Below, piece by piece: positions 43,792 to 54,833 of a stretch of 64,000 nucleotides of DNA. The notes below the pieces were generated by a model. It was not told the origin of the DNA, did no database searches, and was given only the letters and a program-made list of their open reading frames with translations. The stretch is from Prototheca cutis (lineage: Eukaryota; Chlorophyta; Trebouxiophyceae; Chlorellales; Chlorellaceae). The stretch covers positions 287,308 through 351,307 of the forward strand of contig BCIH01000005.1 in assembly GCA_002897115.2 (NCBI GenBank), written 5' to 3'. The number at the start of each line of letters is the position of its first letter. Position 1 is the stretch's first letter. The position numbers were made by a program, and so were the translations under genes.

Positions 43792-44785
43792 TCAGTACTT
43801 GCCCCACCAGGTGCCGTTCTCGCGGGCCTCATTCCACTCAGCCAACTGCAGGAGACGGGTTTTTTGGAGGGAGGTAGGGGGCTTGGTTCGAGCAAGGTTT
43901 TTTGTGGACAGAACTTCATGGATCAGCGGCGGCGCTGTACGTCCTAGTGTGGGAGAAACACCCCCCGTTCTGTCACCCGCTGCCAATCTTCACTCACCCA
44001 TTCCATGGGGCAGAGGGAGCGGTAGACGCGGGCCAGACGCTGGCAGTCGGGATCCTCCTCCCCCTTCTCGCCGGCGCAGCGGAAAGCCTCGCAGTACTGC
44101 AGCAGTGGGTGTCAGGCAACGCGTCGGCTGGTGAACATTGAGGCTTGGGGAGGAATGCACACGGGGGGGGGGGGACGGAACAACAACGGCGGCAGCAGCA
44201 CACGGGAGACGGGATGTCTGGGGACCGCGTTATCACGCACCGCAACGTAGCAGTGCCGGCTCTGGTTGACGACGGGGAAGCGGTAGTCCGTCCCAGGGGT
44301 GGACAGCTGTCGCGAGTGGGTGGATGGGGGAGTGTGGTGAGTGTTTGTTTGGATCATGACCGACCTAGACGCACAGGGCGCACCTCGGCAACCCCTAGGC
44401 CTGCTGACAAGCAGCCTTGCAAGGAGGCCAAGGGGAACCAGCCCACCAAGTCATTGGGTTTCAGCCCCGATCCCACTCGGCCCAATGTCATTTGCAGATG
44501 CACCATGCACCCCTCGTGCTCGTACCGTGACGTCCTTCTTGGGCTCCTCCTCCTCGACGGCGGCCTCCTCCTCGACGGCCTCGGGCTCCTCTACCACCTC
44601 GACCTGCACGGGGTTGGGGACCGCGCAGTCGCTCGCCTGGTCCCCGCACCCATGGAATTGCAGGCACCATTCCAAAAACAGTTTGATCCTGCTTCCAGGT
44701 ACCACGCTCGCACCTCCTTGACCTCGGTCGGCAGCTCATCGGGGACCACCTGCGCCTCCTCAGCCCGGGCAACGGTGTACACCAT
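43792..44785 (-). CDS. COX6B: Cytochrome c oxidase subunit 6B (plant long form)
   Basis: Five short exons encode about 125 residues. Exon 1 (ATG 44785) is MVYTVARAEEAQVVPDELPT EVKE. Exon 2 (about 44612-44530) is VEVVEEPEAVEEEAAVEEEE PKKDVT, the acidic extension found in plant COX6B-1. Exon 3 (about 44310-44250) is LSTPGTDYRFPVVNQSRHCY VA. Exon 4 (about 44100-44008) is YCEAFRCAGEKGEEDPDCQR LARVYRSLCPMEW. Exon 5 (about 43850-43792) is LAEWNEARENGTWWGKY. The Cys residues follow the COX6B CX9C/CX10C pattern (CYVAYCEAFRC; C...CPMEW), and FP..NQ.RHCY plus YRSLCP.EW and W.E.RENGTW are family signatures. The subunit caps the intermembrane-space side of complex IV and is imported by the Mia40 disulfide relay. 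Confidence 0.95.
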
Positions 44786-46158
44786 GGTTCCCAGCTGCAC
44801 TCTGGTGGTCGCGAGCAAGTATTACTGGAATATAACGTTTCCAAGATGCAGCTGTTTGTCGGCAAGGGGTGCGACTGGCGATGGGGGTTTGTCACCCTCA
44901 ACCTGACCAAGTGAGCCGGGCTCGAGAACTGCACATGGTCTCGTCTCTCTCCAGGGTCAAAATTGCGGACAGCTCTCCTCACACCGAAGACGTTCCCTAC
45001 GGGAGGCACGCAATTGCTAAGCAGCGCTCATCGATCCATCGTTGCATCCAGAACATTCCATACAGATCTTCCCGGAGTTTGGCGCAGCCAGTGAGTCCAC
45101 AGAAATTGGTAAGCACATGAAGCCACTGGCCCCAGACACCAGTCGAGGCTGGGGCCCAACCCCTCCTCATGATACACGACACTGTCGGACGTTGAACAAA
45201 GATGTATTTTTCGCGTTTGCATGTCCCGTGCTGATCATTGTCCACGCCCGAACCTGAGGCTGACAGGGTCAGCTGTCCCCCCTTTTCCCTGGGCGTTTGC
45301 GGTTAGATCCCAGTCACTCATTACATGATGGCTAAAGGATCTGCATGGATGAGTTCGCACTGTGTACAGTGTGGATTCTACTGAACGCGCTACCATCCAG
45401 GCAACTGAGACCGGTTGCTCAGCTGGAGCAGCGCTAGCACGGGGAAGTGAACCATTGCTGCTGCAGCTGACAGCGTCTCATGATCCACAGTTTATGCTGG
45501 ACATCCCAGAATTCCATGCTGGGACGAGCGTTTGCAGGGGTGGCACCGGCTTGTCTTGGGATCCACCTTGAAGAGACTGTGAGCCACCGACCTCGCCAAC
45601 CCATCTTGTTCATGCCCGGCTGCCAGTCCAGCGGCACTGGATCAGGCAGAGTAGATATGTGCAATGTACTCTCCATTACAGCTTGGCATCTCCATTTTGC
45701 CTGTATGTGGGACTTGCACAATGTGAGAGCTGACATCCAACGGTGGGAGACCTAACAATCACATCGCGGGACCGCCTGCAAGCCCCGGACTGACCTTCTA
45801 ATCAAGAATACAGTAATGTTACTGGAACAATATCCTGTGATGATGAGCTTGGGGAGAGCATGGGCCACGAATGTCCGTGAAAGTGGCAAGACGGCGGCAC
45901 CCCTTCAGTGTGGCCAGGAATTGTACTATTGTGGCGGCCCACAGGAGCGGAGCAGCGAGCGGTCCTGCCGACAGGGCAGTGTCCTGGACCATGCCGATGT
46001 CGTTCCCGCGCAGGCCAAGCTTGGGATGTATGTTCGGGTTCACAAGCATCCAGAGGTGCAATTGTGAGGTGATTTTGTGGCCGCCAGCTCGCTGTCGGGA
46101 TTGAGCTCTGGGGGATCGCCGACTCCCGTGGATAGCGTCTTCCAGACACACAGCAGCC
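44786..46158. promoter_or_regulatory. Divergent region between COX6B and RanBP1, no clear gene
   Basis: About 1.37 kb between divergent start codons, the longest gene-poor stretch apart from 55-57 kb. It must contain both promoters. A minus-strand frame at about 46080-45900 has a hydrophobic segment (AGPLAAPLLWAATIVQFLAT) that could be an exon of an unrecognised gene, but no partner exons were found. Confidence 0.35.
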
Positions 46159-47188
46159 ATGAGTGACGCAAAGGCGGAGACGACTCCATCGGAGACCACG
46201 GAGACCCAGGCACGATGCGTGTGCATTGCATGTGATTGCGTTTCTGGCTCCCGGCGTGGCAGAGCTGGGTAGCATCACTCGGCCGAGCCCAAAGCTCCCC
46301 CGTCATCCTCGCGCAGGCCGCCAGCACCACCCCCATTTTCGGGGCCTCATCGACCTTTGGGGCTGGCACCGGTTTCGGCGGCTTCAGCGGCCTCAAGGTG
46401 GCCGAGGCCAGCGCTGGCGATCACGATGGCGACGAGGAGCAGGCCCAGGAGGAGGAGTGCTCTGCCGAGTTCAAGCCTGTCGTGCAGCTGGAGGAGGTGG
46501 AGGTCAGCACCGGCGAGGAGGAAGAGACCCCCCTCTTCGACGCGTGCGTGGACTCTGTTGTCCTTGGGAGAGGGGGTGTATGGGCGGCGGTGCCGGGAAG
46601 GCAGGGCAGTGGGAGTACTATGAGAAAATAAGGCCTTGGGATTGCCTCCAGGGACTGCAAACGCCAGGATGTCTCACTGACGAATCCACGTCATTCATTT
46701 CCCCCCGGGCTCCGTGCAGCAAGTCGAAGCTGTACCGGTTTGATGGCGACGCCAACGAGTGGAAGGAGCGCGGCATCGGTCAAGCCAAGATCCTGCAGCA
46801 CAAGGGCAACAAGCGCATCCGCTTCCTCTTTCGGCAGGAGAAGACGCTGAAGATCCGCGGCAACCACATCATCATGCCCGGCACCAAGGTCCAGGAGCAC
46901 ACCGGCAGCGAGAAGTCTATGGTGTGGAGCTGCGTGGACTTCAGCGACGAGGTCCAGAGCATGGAGCTCTTCTGCATACGCTTTGCCAGCGCCGAGCGTG
47001 CGCAGGAGTTCCGGACTGCTTACGAGACGGCTGCCAAGGACATGGAGGCCATTCTGGGCGAGGCTGGCGAGACCGAGGCCGCTGCTGAGGGGGAGGAGGA
47101 GAAGCCCGCTGAGCCGTCGGAGGCCGACAAGCTGGCTGAGCAGGTGGAGAAGTCTGTGGCCGTGACCGAGGAAAAGGAGACTGCCTGA
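46159..47188 (+). CDS. Ran-binding protein 1 with FG-type N-terminal motif
   Basis: Three exons encode about 245 residues. Exon 1 (ATG 46159) is MSDAKAETTPSETTETQ; the donor is either a GC type at CAG/GCACGA or a GT a few codons later, both in phase. Exon 2 (about 46318-46545) opens AASTTPIFGASSTFGAGTGF GGFSGLKV, then an acidic stretch and EFKPVVQLEEVEVSTGEEEE TPLFDA, the start of the Ran-binding domain. Exon 3 (46720-47188) continues SKLYRFDGDANEWKERGIGQ, RIRFLFRQEKTLKIRGNHII, TGSEKSMVWSCVDFSDEV and ELFCIRFASAERAQEFRTAY. The WKERG.G motif, RFL.R...TLKI..NH and FA.EE/AQ.F are hallmarks of RanBP1, which binds Ran-GTP and helps RanGAP release it after nuclear export. The tail is Glu/Lys-rich. 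The FG-like N-terminus is unusual for RanBP1. Confidence 0.93.
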
Positions 47189-47419
47189 GAGAGGACAACA
47201 AGGTCAGCGCCTGAGCGGGGCTGTGTTCCCATCAACAGCTCATCGACTCCCTGATGGTTGGATCCTGAAGGTCGCTGGGCCATGTGCGCGGTGTGTGTGT
47301 CTCTGTTTCATCCCACCTCGGCCCTGTAGGCAGTGCGTATGTCATAAGAGAGGAGTTATCCCAGCGCCATGTGTCTAGCAGTACTGATTACAGCAAAAGA
47401 AGCAATAGAACGCAGTCAA

Positions 47420-49647
47420 TCAAAAGTCGCGGGCGACTCTGGCGAGGACAGTTTGCACGCGAGCATGGGTGTCGGGGTCGCTTCGTCGGAGGGCTTCCAG
47501 CGCTGCGTCCACGGCGGCCGGGTCGGCGTGCCCGTTTTCGATGCGCACGGCGGCGTCATGTGCGTCAGCTTCTTCGCGCGTCAGCAGAACCAAGTTGTCT
47601 GGCGTGGCGGGGCGGTCAGCGCGCCACCGCGTCAGCGCAAGCCCGCCCAGCGACCGGCCCAGGCCTTTGTCGTTGCTGCCATGCGCCGCGCGCGCGCTGT
47701 GCGCGCGCCAGTACTCGCGAATCAGCGCGTCCACCTGGGCGGTTTTTGTTGTTGGCATGTGGTTTTTTGGGTTGGGGGGGAATTGTTGTGGATGGCAACA
47801 CGACACGAGAATGGATTTGATTATCCAAACAGCGCCCGGGGCCTCTTCTCACCTCGCGGAGGTCGATCTGCACGCCGTCAATCGTGCCGAAACGGTCGTG
47901 CTCCCGCGCTTCCAGGCGGTCCAGCTGCGTCGCGAGCTGCTTGAGCTCGACGGTGAACACGGGCTCGGGGACAAAGGGCCGACCGGCCAGGGTGCACAGG
48001 ATCCAACCGGCCGCAGCCATGCCAAACAGCGCAGGCATCGTCCCCAACACGGGGATGGTCCGCACACGGAAGCCTGGGACGACCTGGTAGTCCAGCGGGT
48101 TGGACCCCTCCTCACCGCCATACACCAGACGGGCTTGGGGCTTTTCTGTCGAGAGCAGGATCGGAATGCCCGTGGAAATGCCGTGGTCACGCCGCAGACT
48201 GGGGAGTTTTGTTATTGTATTATGGTGAGTGAAGGATGGCAGTGATAGGGTTTTGTTTGTGCCAGGGCAGTGCTTGCCTGCATCCATGTCTGGATGCTCA
48301 AACCCCTCTCCACCCACACCCACACACACACACACACACACTTTACATCCCAGCAAGCGCACCGGTGGCGGACGGCGCGGGCGAGGGGGTCTGCCACCGA
48401 CTCGGCAACATCCACGATGCGAAGCCGGGTGGGATCAGTCTTGGCCCCAGCGCCGGCAGACGCCAGCACGGAGATCTGGCGCTGCCAGCACGCCGCCAGC
48501 AATGCCACCTGGGTGTCCAGGGTTTTGTGTGAATGCGTTGATCGCTCAAGCAGCAGTACAGCCAGACGGCTGGTGCCAACCCCCTGGTGCATGGCCAGCC
48601 ATGAGAATTGGCAAGTCTGACAGCCTTCTTGGCTGGGAAACCGTCACAACAGTAGGAATGCCCTACACATACAACCCCACCCCCCCTGCTTGCCTTGGTG
48701 TCAATGTTGTCGATGGCGTCAAGCACAAAGTCTGGGTTGCCCGCCAGCAGCTCATCGAGGGTGTCCTCCGTGCACATAGTATTGATGACTTCCACCTGGG
48801 TATCAGATAGGGTCTGAAACGCCGTTGGTATCTGCCGATGTTGATGGAGACCTGTTCTCCTCGTATCTCCATATCTAACAACCAGTTCCTGGTCAGAGAA
48901 ATTGGAGCAACCTGCACCCACCCCGACCCCATCCTCCCCGAAACATGCACACACAGTCCAACATCCCCGCACTACTTTGCACTTGCCTTGGCTTCGGGCA
49001 TGATTTTGGCAAAGGCGCGCTCCAGGCACCGCGTCTTGGGGATGCCCACGTCCGCGCGCGTGGCGCAGCAGTGGCGGTTGAGCGAGGACAGAGAGACTTG
49101 GTCAAAGTCAATGAGCCGCAGCTTACCGACACCGGAGCGGAGCAGGAGGTGGGCAGCATGGCTGCCTACACCCTGCATGTGCAAGGAATGGGGTTGTGGT
49201 TAGCGGCATCATTGCGGCTCATGCATCTAGGTCGAAGGTGTGTGTCCAACGTGCCACGTCCTCCGTACTCGGCGCCGCAGCTGTTCATTCAAACCGTGAA
49301 GCCCTCGCCCCCTCTGACCCCACACCACCTCACCCAAACCCACTCACCCCTAGTCCTATGACCACGACAAAGGCGTTTGCGATGCGTTTCTGGGCCGGGA
49401 GCCCAAAGAACTGCACATTTCTGGTCAAGTGCTCGGCGACAACCTCATCCTCCTCCAGCAGCCTGGCCATGTCCTCTCCCTCGTGTGCAGACGTACTGGG
49501 TTCCCCCTGCCTGCCCATATGCTCCCAGTCCTCCAGGGCAGGGGCGGACAGCGCAGGGGGGCGGACGGCGTGCCGGGACAGGGCCCATGCCCCTGCGGCG
49601 CCAATGACGGCGCCGACAGCCAGGGCCGACACCGTCTTCCCGTCCAT
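47420..49647 (-). CDS. tRNA threonylcarbamoyladenosine dehydratase (TcdA/Tcd family)
   Basis: Six exons encode about 520 residues. Exon 1 (ATG 49647) starts MDGKTVSALAVGAVIGAAGA WALSRHAV, an N-terminal hydrophobic anchor like that of yeast Tcd1/Tcd2. It continues LTRNVQFFGLPAQKRIANAF VVVIGLG to a GTGAGTGGG donor. Exon 2 completes the ATP-binding G.G..G loop with GVGSHAAHLLLRSGVGKLRL and IDFDQVSLSSLNRHCCATRA. Exon 3 (about 48830-48694) reads TQVEVINTMCTEDTLDELLA and DFVLDAIDNIDTK. Exon 4 begins VALLAACWQRQISVLASAGA GAKTDPTRL. Later exons read STEKPQARLVYGGEEGSNP and FRVRTIPVLGTMPALFGMAA AGWILCTLAG, then VDALIREYWRAHSARAAHGS and a C-terminal helical part. The enzyme adenylates and cyclises t6A37 of ANN-decoding tRNAs to ct6A. 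The intron after DNIDTK has a GC donor (see findings). The C-terminus is longer than in E. coli TcdA. Confidence 0.88.
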
Positions 49648-49949
49648 GCCTCAAATGTAGCCCCGACCAATCAAGGTTCCAAGCAAAACTCATGAAAAAC
49701 GGTACGTGTACTTGGCACAACCGTTTTTTCAACTGCCAAGCCGGTGCAACGCAGCTGGCACGGGAGGTGGGCGCGCAAGGGCCCGCACCGGACGGTGCAC
49801 ATAACCCAATAACCTGTTTTTCGTCGTCGCCGCTCGCCCAGTCGCTGTCGAACAGCATCCCATGGTTACGACGTGCGACATATGGCATCAGCATATATCC
49901 ATATAAAAATGTGAAAATCCAAGAGGAGCGCGCTGATCGCGGTGTCGCC
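49648..49949. promoter_or_regulatory. Divergent promoter region, TcdA / TRM11-ankyrin
   Basis: 302 bases between divergent start codons. Two tRNA-modification genes therefore share a promoter region. No specific motif could be assigned. Confidence 0.45.
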
Positions 49950-52700
49950 ATGGCAGCATGCGCCGGGAGTCCCGTGCCGGGGACTCGGCTCCTGGTCTGG
50001 ACCAGCTCGAAGCAGACGCGGGAGCTCCGAAATTTTTGCATCCCGGAAGTCAATAGCCTGTATGAGGAGTACTCAGGCTCCGTGCTGGGGTCCACGGAAT
50101 GCTTCACGGCCGGACCATGGAACATGCTCCTGGCCGCCGTGCCCGGTGGTGCCGATCTGGAGGCCATCAAGCAGGCCTGCTCCCAGTCTGCTCTGCTCAC
50201 CTGCTGCATGGAGGTACCGAGGAGAGACTATGTATGTCTGCATGAAGACAAATCTCTGTTCATCATGGCGCATCTTGGTTGAGATCTGTTCATTCTGAAG
50301 TTTTGTGTGGGGGGTGCTTGATATGTGGGTGGGTGGGTGGGTGGGTGGGTGGGTGGGGAGGAGGAGGGGGGGGGCCCACAAGCCATCCACCCTGAGAGTG
50401 TGATGGCTGGAGTGTCACTGAGTCCCATGTGATTTCCCATATGCCCTATGTGAGGAAGGAGAAACGGCGATGCAATTTGCAAACGTGCAGGTGATTCATG
50501 TGGCCGAAAGCCCTGAAGCCCTGGCCGCAGTAAGTCGGCGGGCCAGCTGTGCCCAGGCCCAGGATGTCCAAGGTGGAGACGCCGCCACCGCTCGAGGTAC
50601 TGCCACAGGCCCTGCCCCAGGACCCACAAGCCCAGACCTCAACAGAACCCCAGCACCCCCGGTCCTGGTCCTGGCTGGCTCCGAGACGATTGGGGCAAAA
50701 CATGCACAGCGTGCGCTCCGCGCGGCGCTTGACGCCGCGGGCTGGCGGCCGCGGACCCCGGCAGAAGTCGTCGTGCAAGTTGACGGCTGCTCCAAGGCAC
50801 CTTTCTGTGGCAGCCGGGTGCTGCTGGCGGGAAAGTTGCTTGCCCGCCCATCGCGTGCGGCCCAGGCACATACGGGAGCGGGCCCAACGGCCATGCTGTG
50901 CACGCTGGGCCGCCTGTCTGCGCATCTCGCCCGCGCGGGTACGGGCACGGTCCTGGACCCATGCTGCGGCTCGGGCACGCTCCTGGGCGCAGCTGCCATC
51001 AGATGCGGCGGTGCGACCTGCCATGCCCTCGGCGGGGACGCTGACGCTGCAGCACTGCGGTCCCCCGGCGAAGCCATCCTGTGGGACGCGGGGTGCGCGG
51101 CGCGCACACTGCGGCCGGGCTGTTATGATGCGGTGGTCGTCGACCCGCCGTACGGCGTCCGTGCCGCTTGTTTTGGGCCTAGCCACCGTGAAAAGAGTGA
51201 GGGTGGCGATGGTGCCAATGGCAGCCGAGGTGGCAATGACGAGAGGGGTCACGGGGAGCACAGTGATCCCCACTTCCACGGCCCTACCGCCCAAGTCAAG
51301 TCCAAGTGCCCTCCCATGAATGATGCCGACAATAGCACCCCCTGCCCAATAGCCCCGATGTTGCCGACACTGTTGCATCTAGCGCGGCATGTGCTGGTGC
51401 CGGGCGGGCGCATCGCGATGTGGGCCGCGCAGCGCTCCGCGGCGGTGCCAGCGGTTTCAGCGGCCTGCACCGATGCCGGAATGGAGTTGGAGATGGTCCT
51501 GGCCGAGACACGGCGCAGCGGGTTGCCGCGTGTCCTTGTCGTCGCTCGCGCGCCGGGGGGGCACCGGGCCGGCTCCCAACAGTACGTGGGGGATGTTGCA
51601 AGGTCGGAGTGTGGCATGACATCAGCTGTTGCCCCAGGTCGACCGCCACCTGAGAGTTGCAGCATTGGCCGGTCCAAGAGACGGCAGCCATACCGCGAGG
51701 TTCGATCTCTGGCCGATGGCTCCAACATCGACGTCTGGAGGTGAGCTGGCTGAAGCAGCATGTTGAGGTACCCAGGAGAAGAGGCTGCAAGATTTTGGGG
51801 CCCAATGGCCGGCGTCCTGTCGCTGCATCCCTGCACCTTTCCACTCACCTCAACGCGACTCGTCGCCCAGGGCAGCGTGGCTCGGGGACAGCGCGGCCGT
51901 GGAGGCATATCTCACTGCAAATGGCATGCCCGATGCCAGGGACGAAAAGGGGCAGACCGCACTGCAGTTTGCGGCGGGGTATGGCCGGCTGGCTGTCGTT
52001 CGGGTGTTGACGGCCGCCGGTGCCGATGTCGGAGCCGCACGCGGTCCAGGTGAGTCTTTCACCGGGGGTTGCGAGATACTCTCTTCACCATACAGCCAGA
52101 CAAACTCGCAATTAGAAGACAGAAACTCGAGCTGTACTGTCAGGCAATGATGTGTCATGCTTGAGCATCCATCCAATGAGCACCCGGGCCTTGCACGCAG
52201 GTGGCATGCCGCCACTGCATCGTGCGGCGGCCCGGGGCCACGCCGAGGTCGTGGCGTGCCTGTTGGCGGCCGGCGCCGACCCAAGGCAGCACGCTGCCAG
52301 CGAGGATGCACCGACGGCAACCCACCTGGCTGCACAGTTTGGGCACGATGCTGCATTGGGTGTGCTGCTGGATGCAGACCCGGGGACGGGCAGGGTGCCC
52401 GACGGCCACGGCCAGCGGGCGCTGGAGCTGGCGGCGCGGTGGGGCATGGAAGCCTGCGTGGACCGGCTTCTGGTTACCTCCGACGGCGAGCCCTGGGGGC
52501 AGCTGGCGATGACGCAGGCCGCGGCAACAGCGGCGCGGTGGGGGCACAGCGGTGTGCTCCGGCGGCTGGCGCAGGCCGGTGCCGACCTTGGGCCTGCGCG
52601 GAGCGAGGCGGCACGCTGGGGCCGGCCCGGGGCGCTGCAGGTTATTCAGGAGTGCATGGCTGTGGATGCATGCATTGAGACTGCAGGTGTAGGGGGTTGA
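49950..52700 (+). CDS. TRM11-like tRNA guanosine N2-methyltransferase fused to ankyrin repeats
   Basis: Four exons joined in exact phase encode about 735 residues. Exon 1 (ATG 49950) is MAACAGSPVPGTRLLVWTSS, RELRNFCIPEVNSLYEEYSG through ALLTCCME, like the N-terminal domain of TRM11. Exon 2 (50495-51741) continues VIHVAESPEALAAVSRRASC and carries a class I Rossmann methyltransferase: GTGTVLDPCCGSGTLLGAAA (motif I), GGDADAAALRS (motif II) and DAVVVDPPYGVRAACF (motif IV, DPPYG, typical of TRM11 and N2-guanine enzymes), then LLHLARHVLVPGGRIAMW and TRRSGLPRVLVVAR. The last two exons carry ankyrin repeats: KGQTALQFAAGYGRLAVVRV, GMPPLHRAAARGHAEVVACL and ATHLAAQFGHDAALGVLLD. TRM11 with TRM112 makes m2G10 in tRNA. 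The ankyrin part is not usual in TRM11 and could mediate partner binding. Phases at both junctions (AG/G, G/GT) support a single product. Confidence 0.82.
50326..50356 (+). repeat. (GGGT)n tetranucleotide repeat in first TRM11-ankyrin intron
   Basis: Seven to eight perfect GGGT units followed by a G/A-rich stretch. Four or more GGG runs with single-base loops form a very stable G-quadruplex in vitro; the run lies on the sense strand of the intron and would be transcribed. Confidence 0.95.
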
Positions 52701-53008
52701 AAATTCAAGCAAGTGCACGGGGCCAGGAAGCGACAGCGGCTCGTGCTAAGTCAGTCCGACATGTCCGACCGCTAGGGCTTTTGGTTTCCAGAGTCCGAGC
52801 CCAACCTGCGGGGGAGCGGTGAGCGGCCCGGCAGCATAAAAGGTCGACGGCAGGTGCCACGCAAGATTGCAAACAACATTACAATCGTGAAATGCGCGAG
52901 AATTGCCAGTTGCCTGGTTGCTGAAGGAAGAGATCTTGTCAGTGGGGCCCGCGGGGGGCCCGCCAACTGGGAAGGCACACCGCCAGGGCCACTGGGACGC
53001 AGCGCAAG
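52701..53008. other. Spacer upstream of PGP synthase
   Basis: About 300 bases between two plus-strand genes. The frame upstream of the chosen PGP synthase start stays open for some distance, so a longer transit peptide is possible. Nothing else was recognised. Confidence 0.35.
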
Positions 53009-54833
53009 ATGAAGCGGAGAGGGAGCGAACGGGTGATTAAGGGCGTGCCGCTCTTCAGGGTATCCACCATGGTGAGTTGGACACGCGCGAGCGGCTGGTG
53101 TGGTGTGATCGCGATCCCTCCGCACAGGAAGGGCGTGCTGTCAGGGCTGGGGGTGCAGAGGTAGATCCCCTGCGAAGGCATGGGCCTGGCGTAGCCTCTC
53201 AATGTTTCACCTGGACGACGAATGTATGATAATCAAAGCTTAACAATGCCCAATGTGAATGGCATTGGCGGCAGCTTGAAGCGGGTTTGGAAAAGGGCTG
53301 GCCGCTGGCCTGCGCAATTATCGGGGTTTGCTCTCAGGATCTATTGCCTGCTGTTCCATGCCACATAGCCAGTCTCTGCTCACCATAACCCCACTGCGCC
53401 GCCTCACCACAGGAGTCCCTTAATTCGCCCATCGACCGCCGAGCGGATTACTACCGTCTGACGGCGCTGCAGAGCCTGCGCGCCAAGGGCTCGGCTGTTG
53501 CCCGGCCTTTTTTGGAACTACCAAACATGCTGACCCTGAGCCGCGTGGTCATGGTGCCCATATTTGTCATGTGCTGGTACTGGAACAGCAACGCCGCGCC
53601 TATCACCACTGCCGCGGTGTTTGGCCTGGCCGCTCTCACGGGTGCGGCAGAGGCGTTCGTGGTGTGTGGTTGTTTGGGGGGAGATGGTGATGGCAGTCGG
53701 AGTGACTGGTTGGGGGGGGGCTGGGAGCGGTGAAGCTCTGGTGGGCCAGGAACTGGTATCGCCTTGCGTGACCATGCCCTGTCAACTCCTCCATGACAAC
53801 CCCCAATGACCACAGACTGGCTCGACGGTTATTTGGCACGGCGACTGCAGCTGACCAGCGCCTTTGGCGCCTTTTTGGATCCCGTTGCCGACAAGATCAT
53901 GTGCGTCGGTAGGGAAAAGAGGTTTATTTGGTACCAAGGGACGTGGAGGGCCAGTTCTGGGGGATTGCCGTCCGCCACTGGAGGGCCCGTGGTGCGATGC
54001 CTGACTGCAGCCTGGCTCGACTCTGTCTGCATCCCGGATTAAGAGGAGCTGGCCCTGGACACCTGTCCCTCCGCCACCTCCCAGGGTTTCGACAGCGCTG
54101 GTGCTGCTGGCCAGCGAGCCCCCAGCCCCGATAACGCCGGCCGCGATGGCCATCCCCGTGGGCCTCATGATTGCACGGGAGCTGACGATGTCGGCCCTGC
54201 GGGAATGGGCCGCCTCGTCGGACGGCGACGCGCATCAGGCAAGCAAGCTGTGTGTACATGTGTGTGTGTGTGTGTGTGTGTGTGGAGGGGGGGGGGCACA
54301 TCTGTGCTGACATCAGAGAGCCATGGGCGGTGCAGGAAGCAGGGCTGGGATGCATGCTCATTGGATCGATGCATTGACGCGGAATGAGCGCCCTGTCATC
54401 GCAGGCAGTAAAGGTGAACTCGCTGGGCAAGTGGAAGACGGCGCTGCAGATGGTCTCCATGTTGGGCCTACTCATCCTCCGCAAGGCGGAAATCATGCTT
54501 GGCCCTGAGTTTACTCCTGGTAAGCAGGGCATGTCTGCGACGTCGCCCACAGTGTGCGCTCTGGGAGACAAGCAGTATCAATCACACCTCCACTTATCGA
54601 TCTTCACGGCACCAAATGCAGTGCTCCAATTGATGATTCGGGGTTCTCTCTGGCTTCTATGGTCTGCGGCGGTACTGGCGGTATGGAGCCTCCTCAATTG
54701 TGCGTGGGAAAGGGTCTCGGGGGTTCCGGTCGCGCAGAACACACTTGCGGAGCGCTGCTCCGGTTGCGTGCGCAGTCGGGGGGGCCCGGAAACGGGCGTC
54801 TGGGACCTTGTGAAATGTTGTGCGAGAAAATAA
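53009..54833 (+). CDS. CDP-diacylglycerol-glycerol-3-phosphate 3-phosphatidyltransferase (PGP synthase)
   Basis: Six exons encode about 270 residues. The start exon is chosen as [21 protein letters not shown] (ATG 53009) because it is basic, ends at a perfect GTGAGT donor and joins in phase to [20 protein letters not shown]. Next comes [20 protein letters not shown] and the first membrane helix. The CDP-alcohol phosphatidyltransferase motif spans [20 protein letters not shown] and LDPVADKIM, matching D-G-x2-A-R-x8-G-x3-D-x3-D. Exon 4 has [40 protein letters not shown], then [20 protein letters not shown], all typical of PgsA/PGP1 (RE....R.....G....V..LGK.KT..QM). The last exon gives [20 protein letters not shown] and a basic tail, stop at 54831-54833. 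The enzyme makes phosphatidylglycerol phosphate, needed for thylakoid PG and mitochondrial cardiolipin. The exact N-terminus is the weakest part. A GT repeat is in the intron at 54257-54282. Confidence 0.85.

Noticed and set aside
50446..51378. 310-codon open frame on the minus strand
   Set aside because: It is antisense to the methyltransferase exon, which has clear family motifs. High GC makes long antisense frames common.
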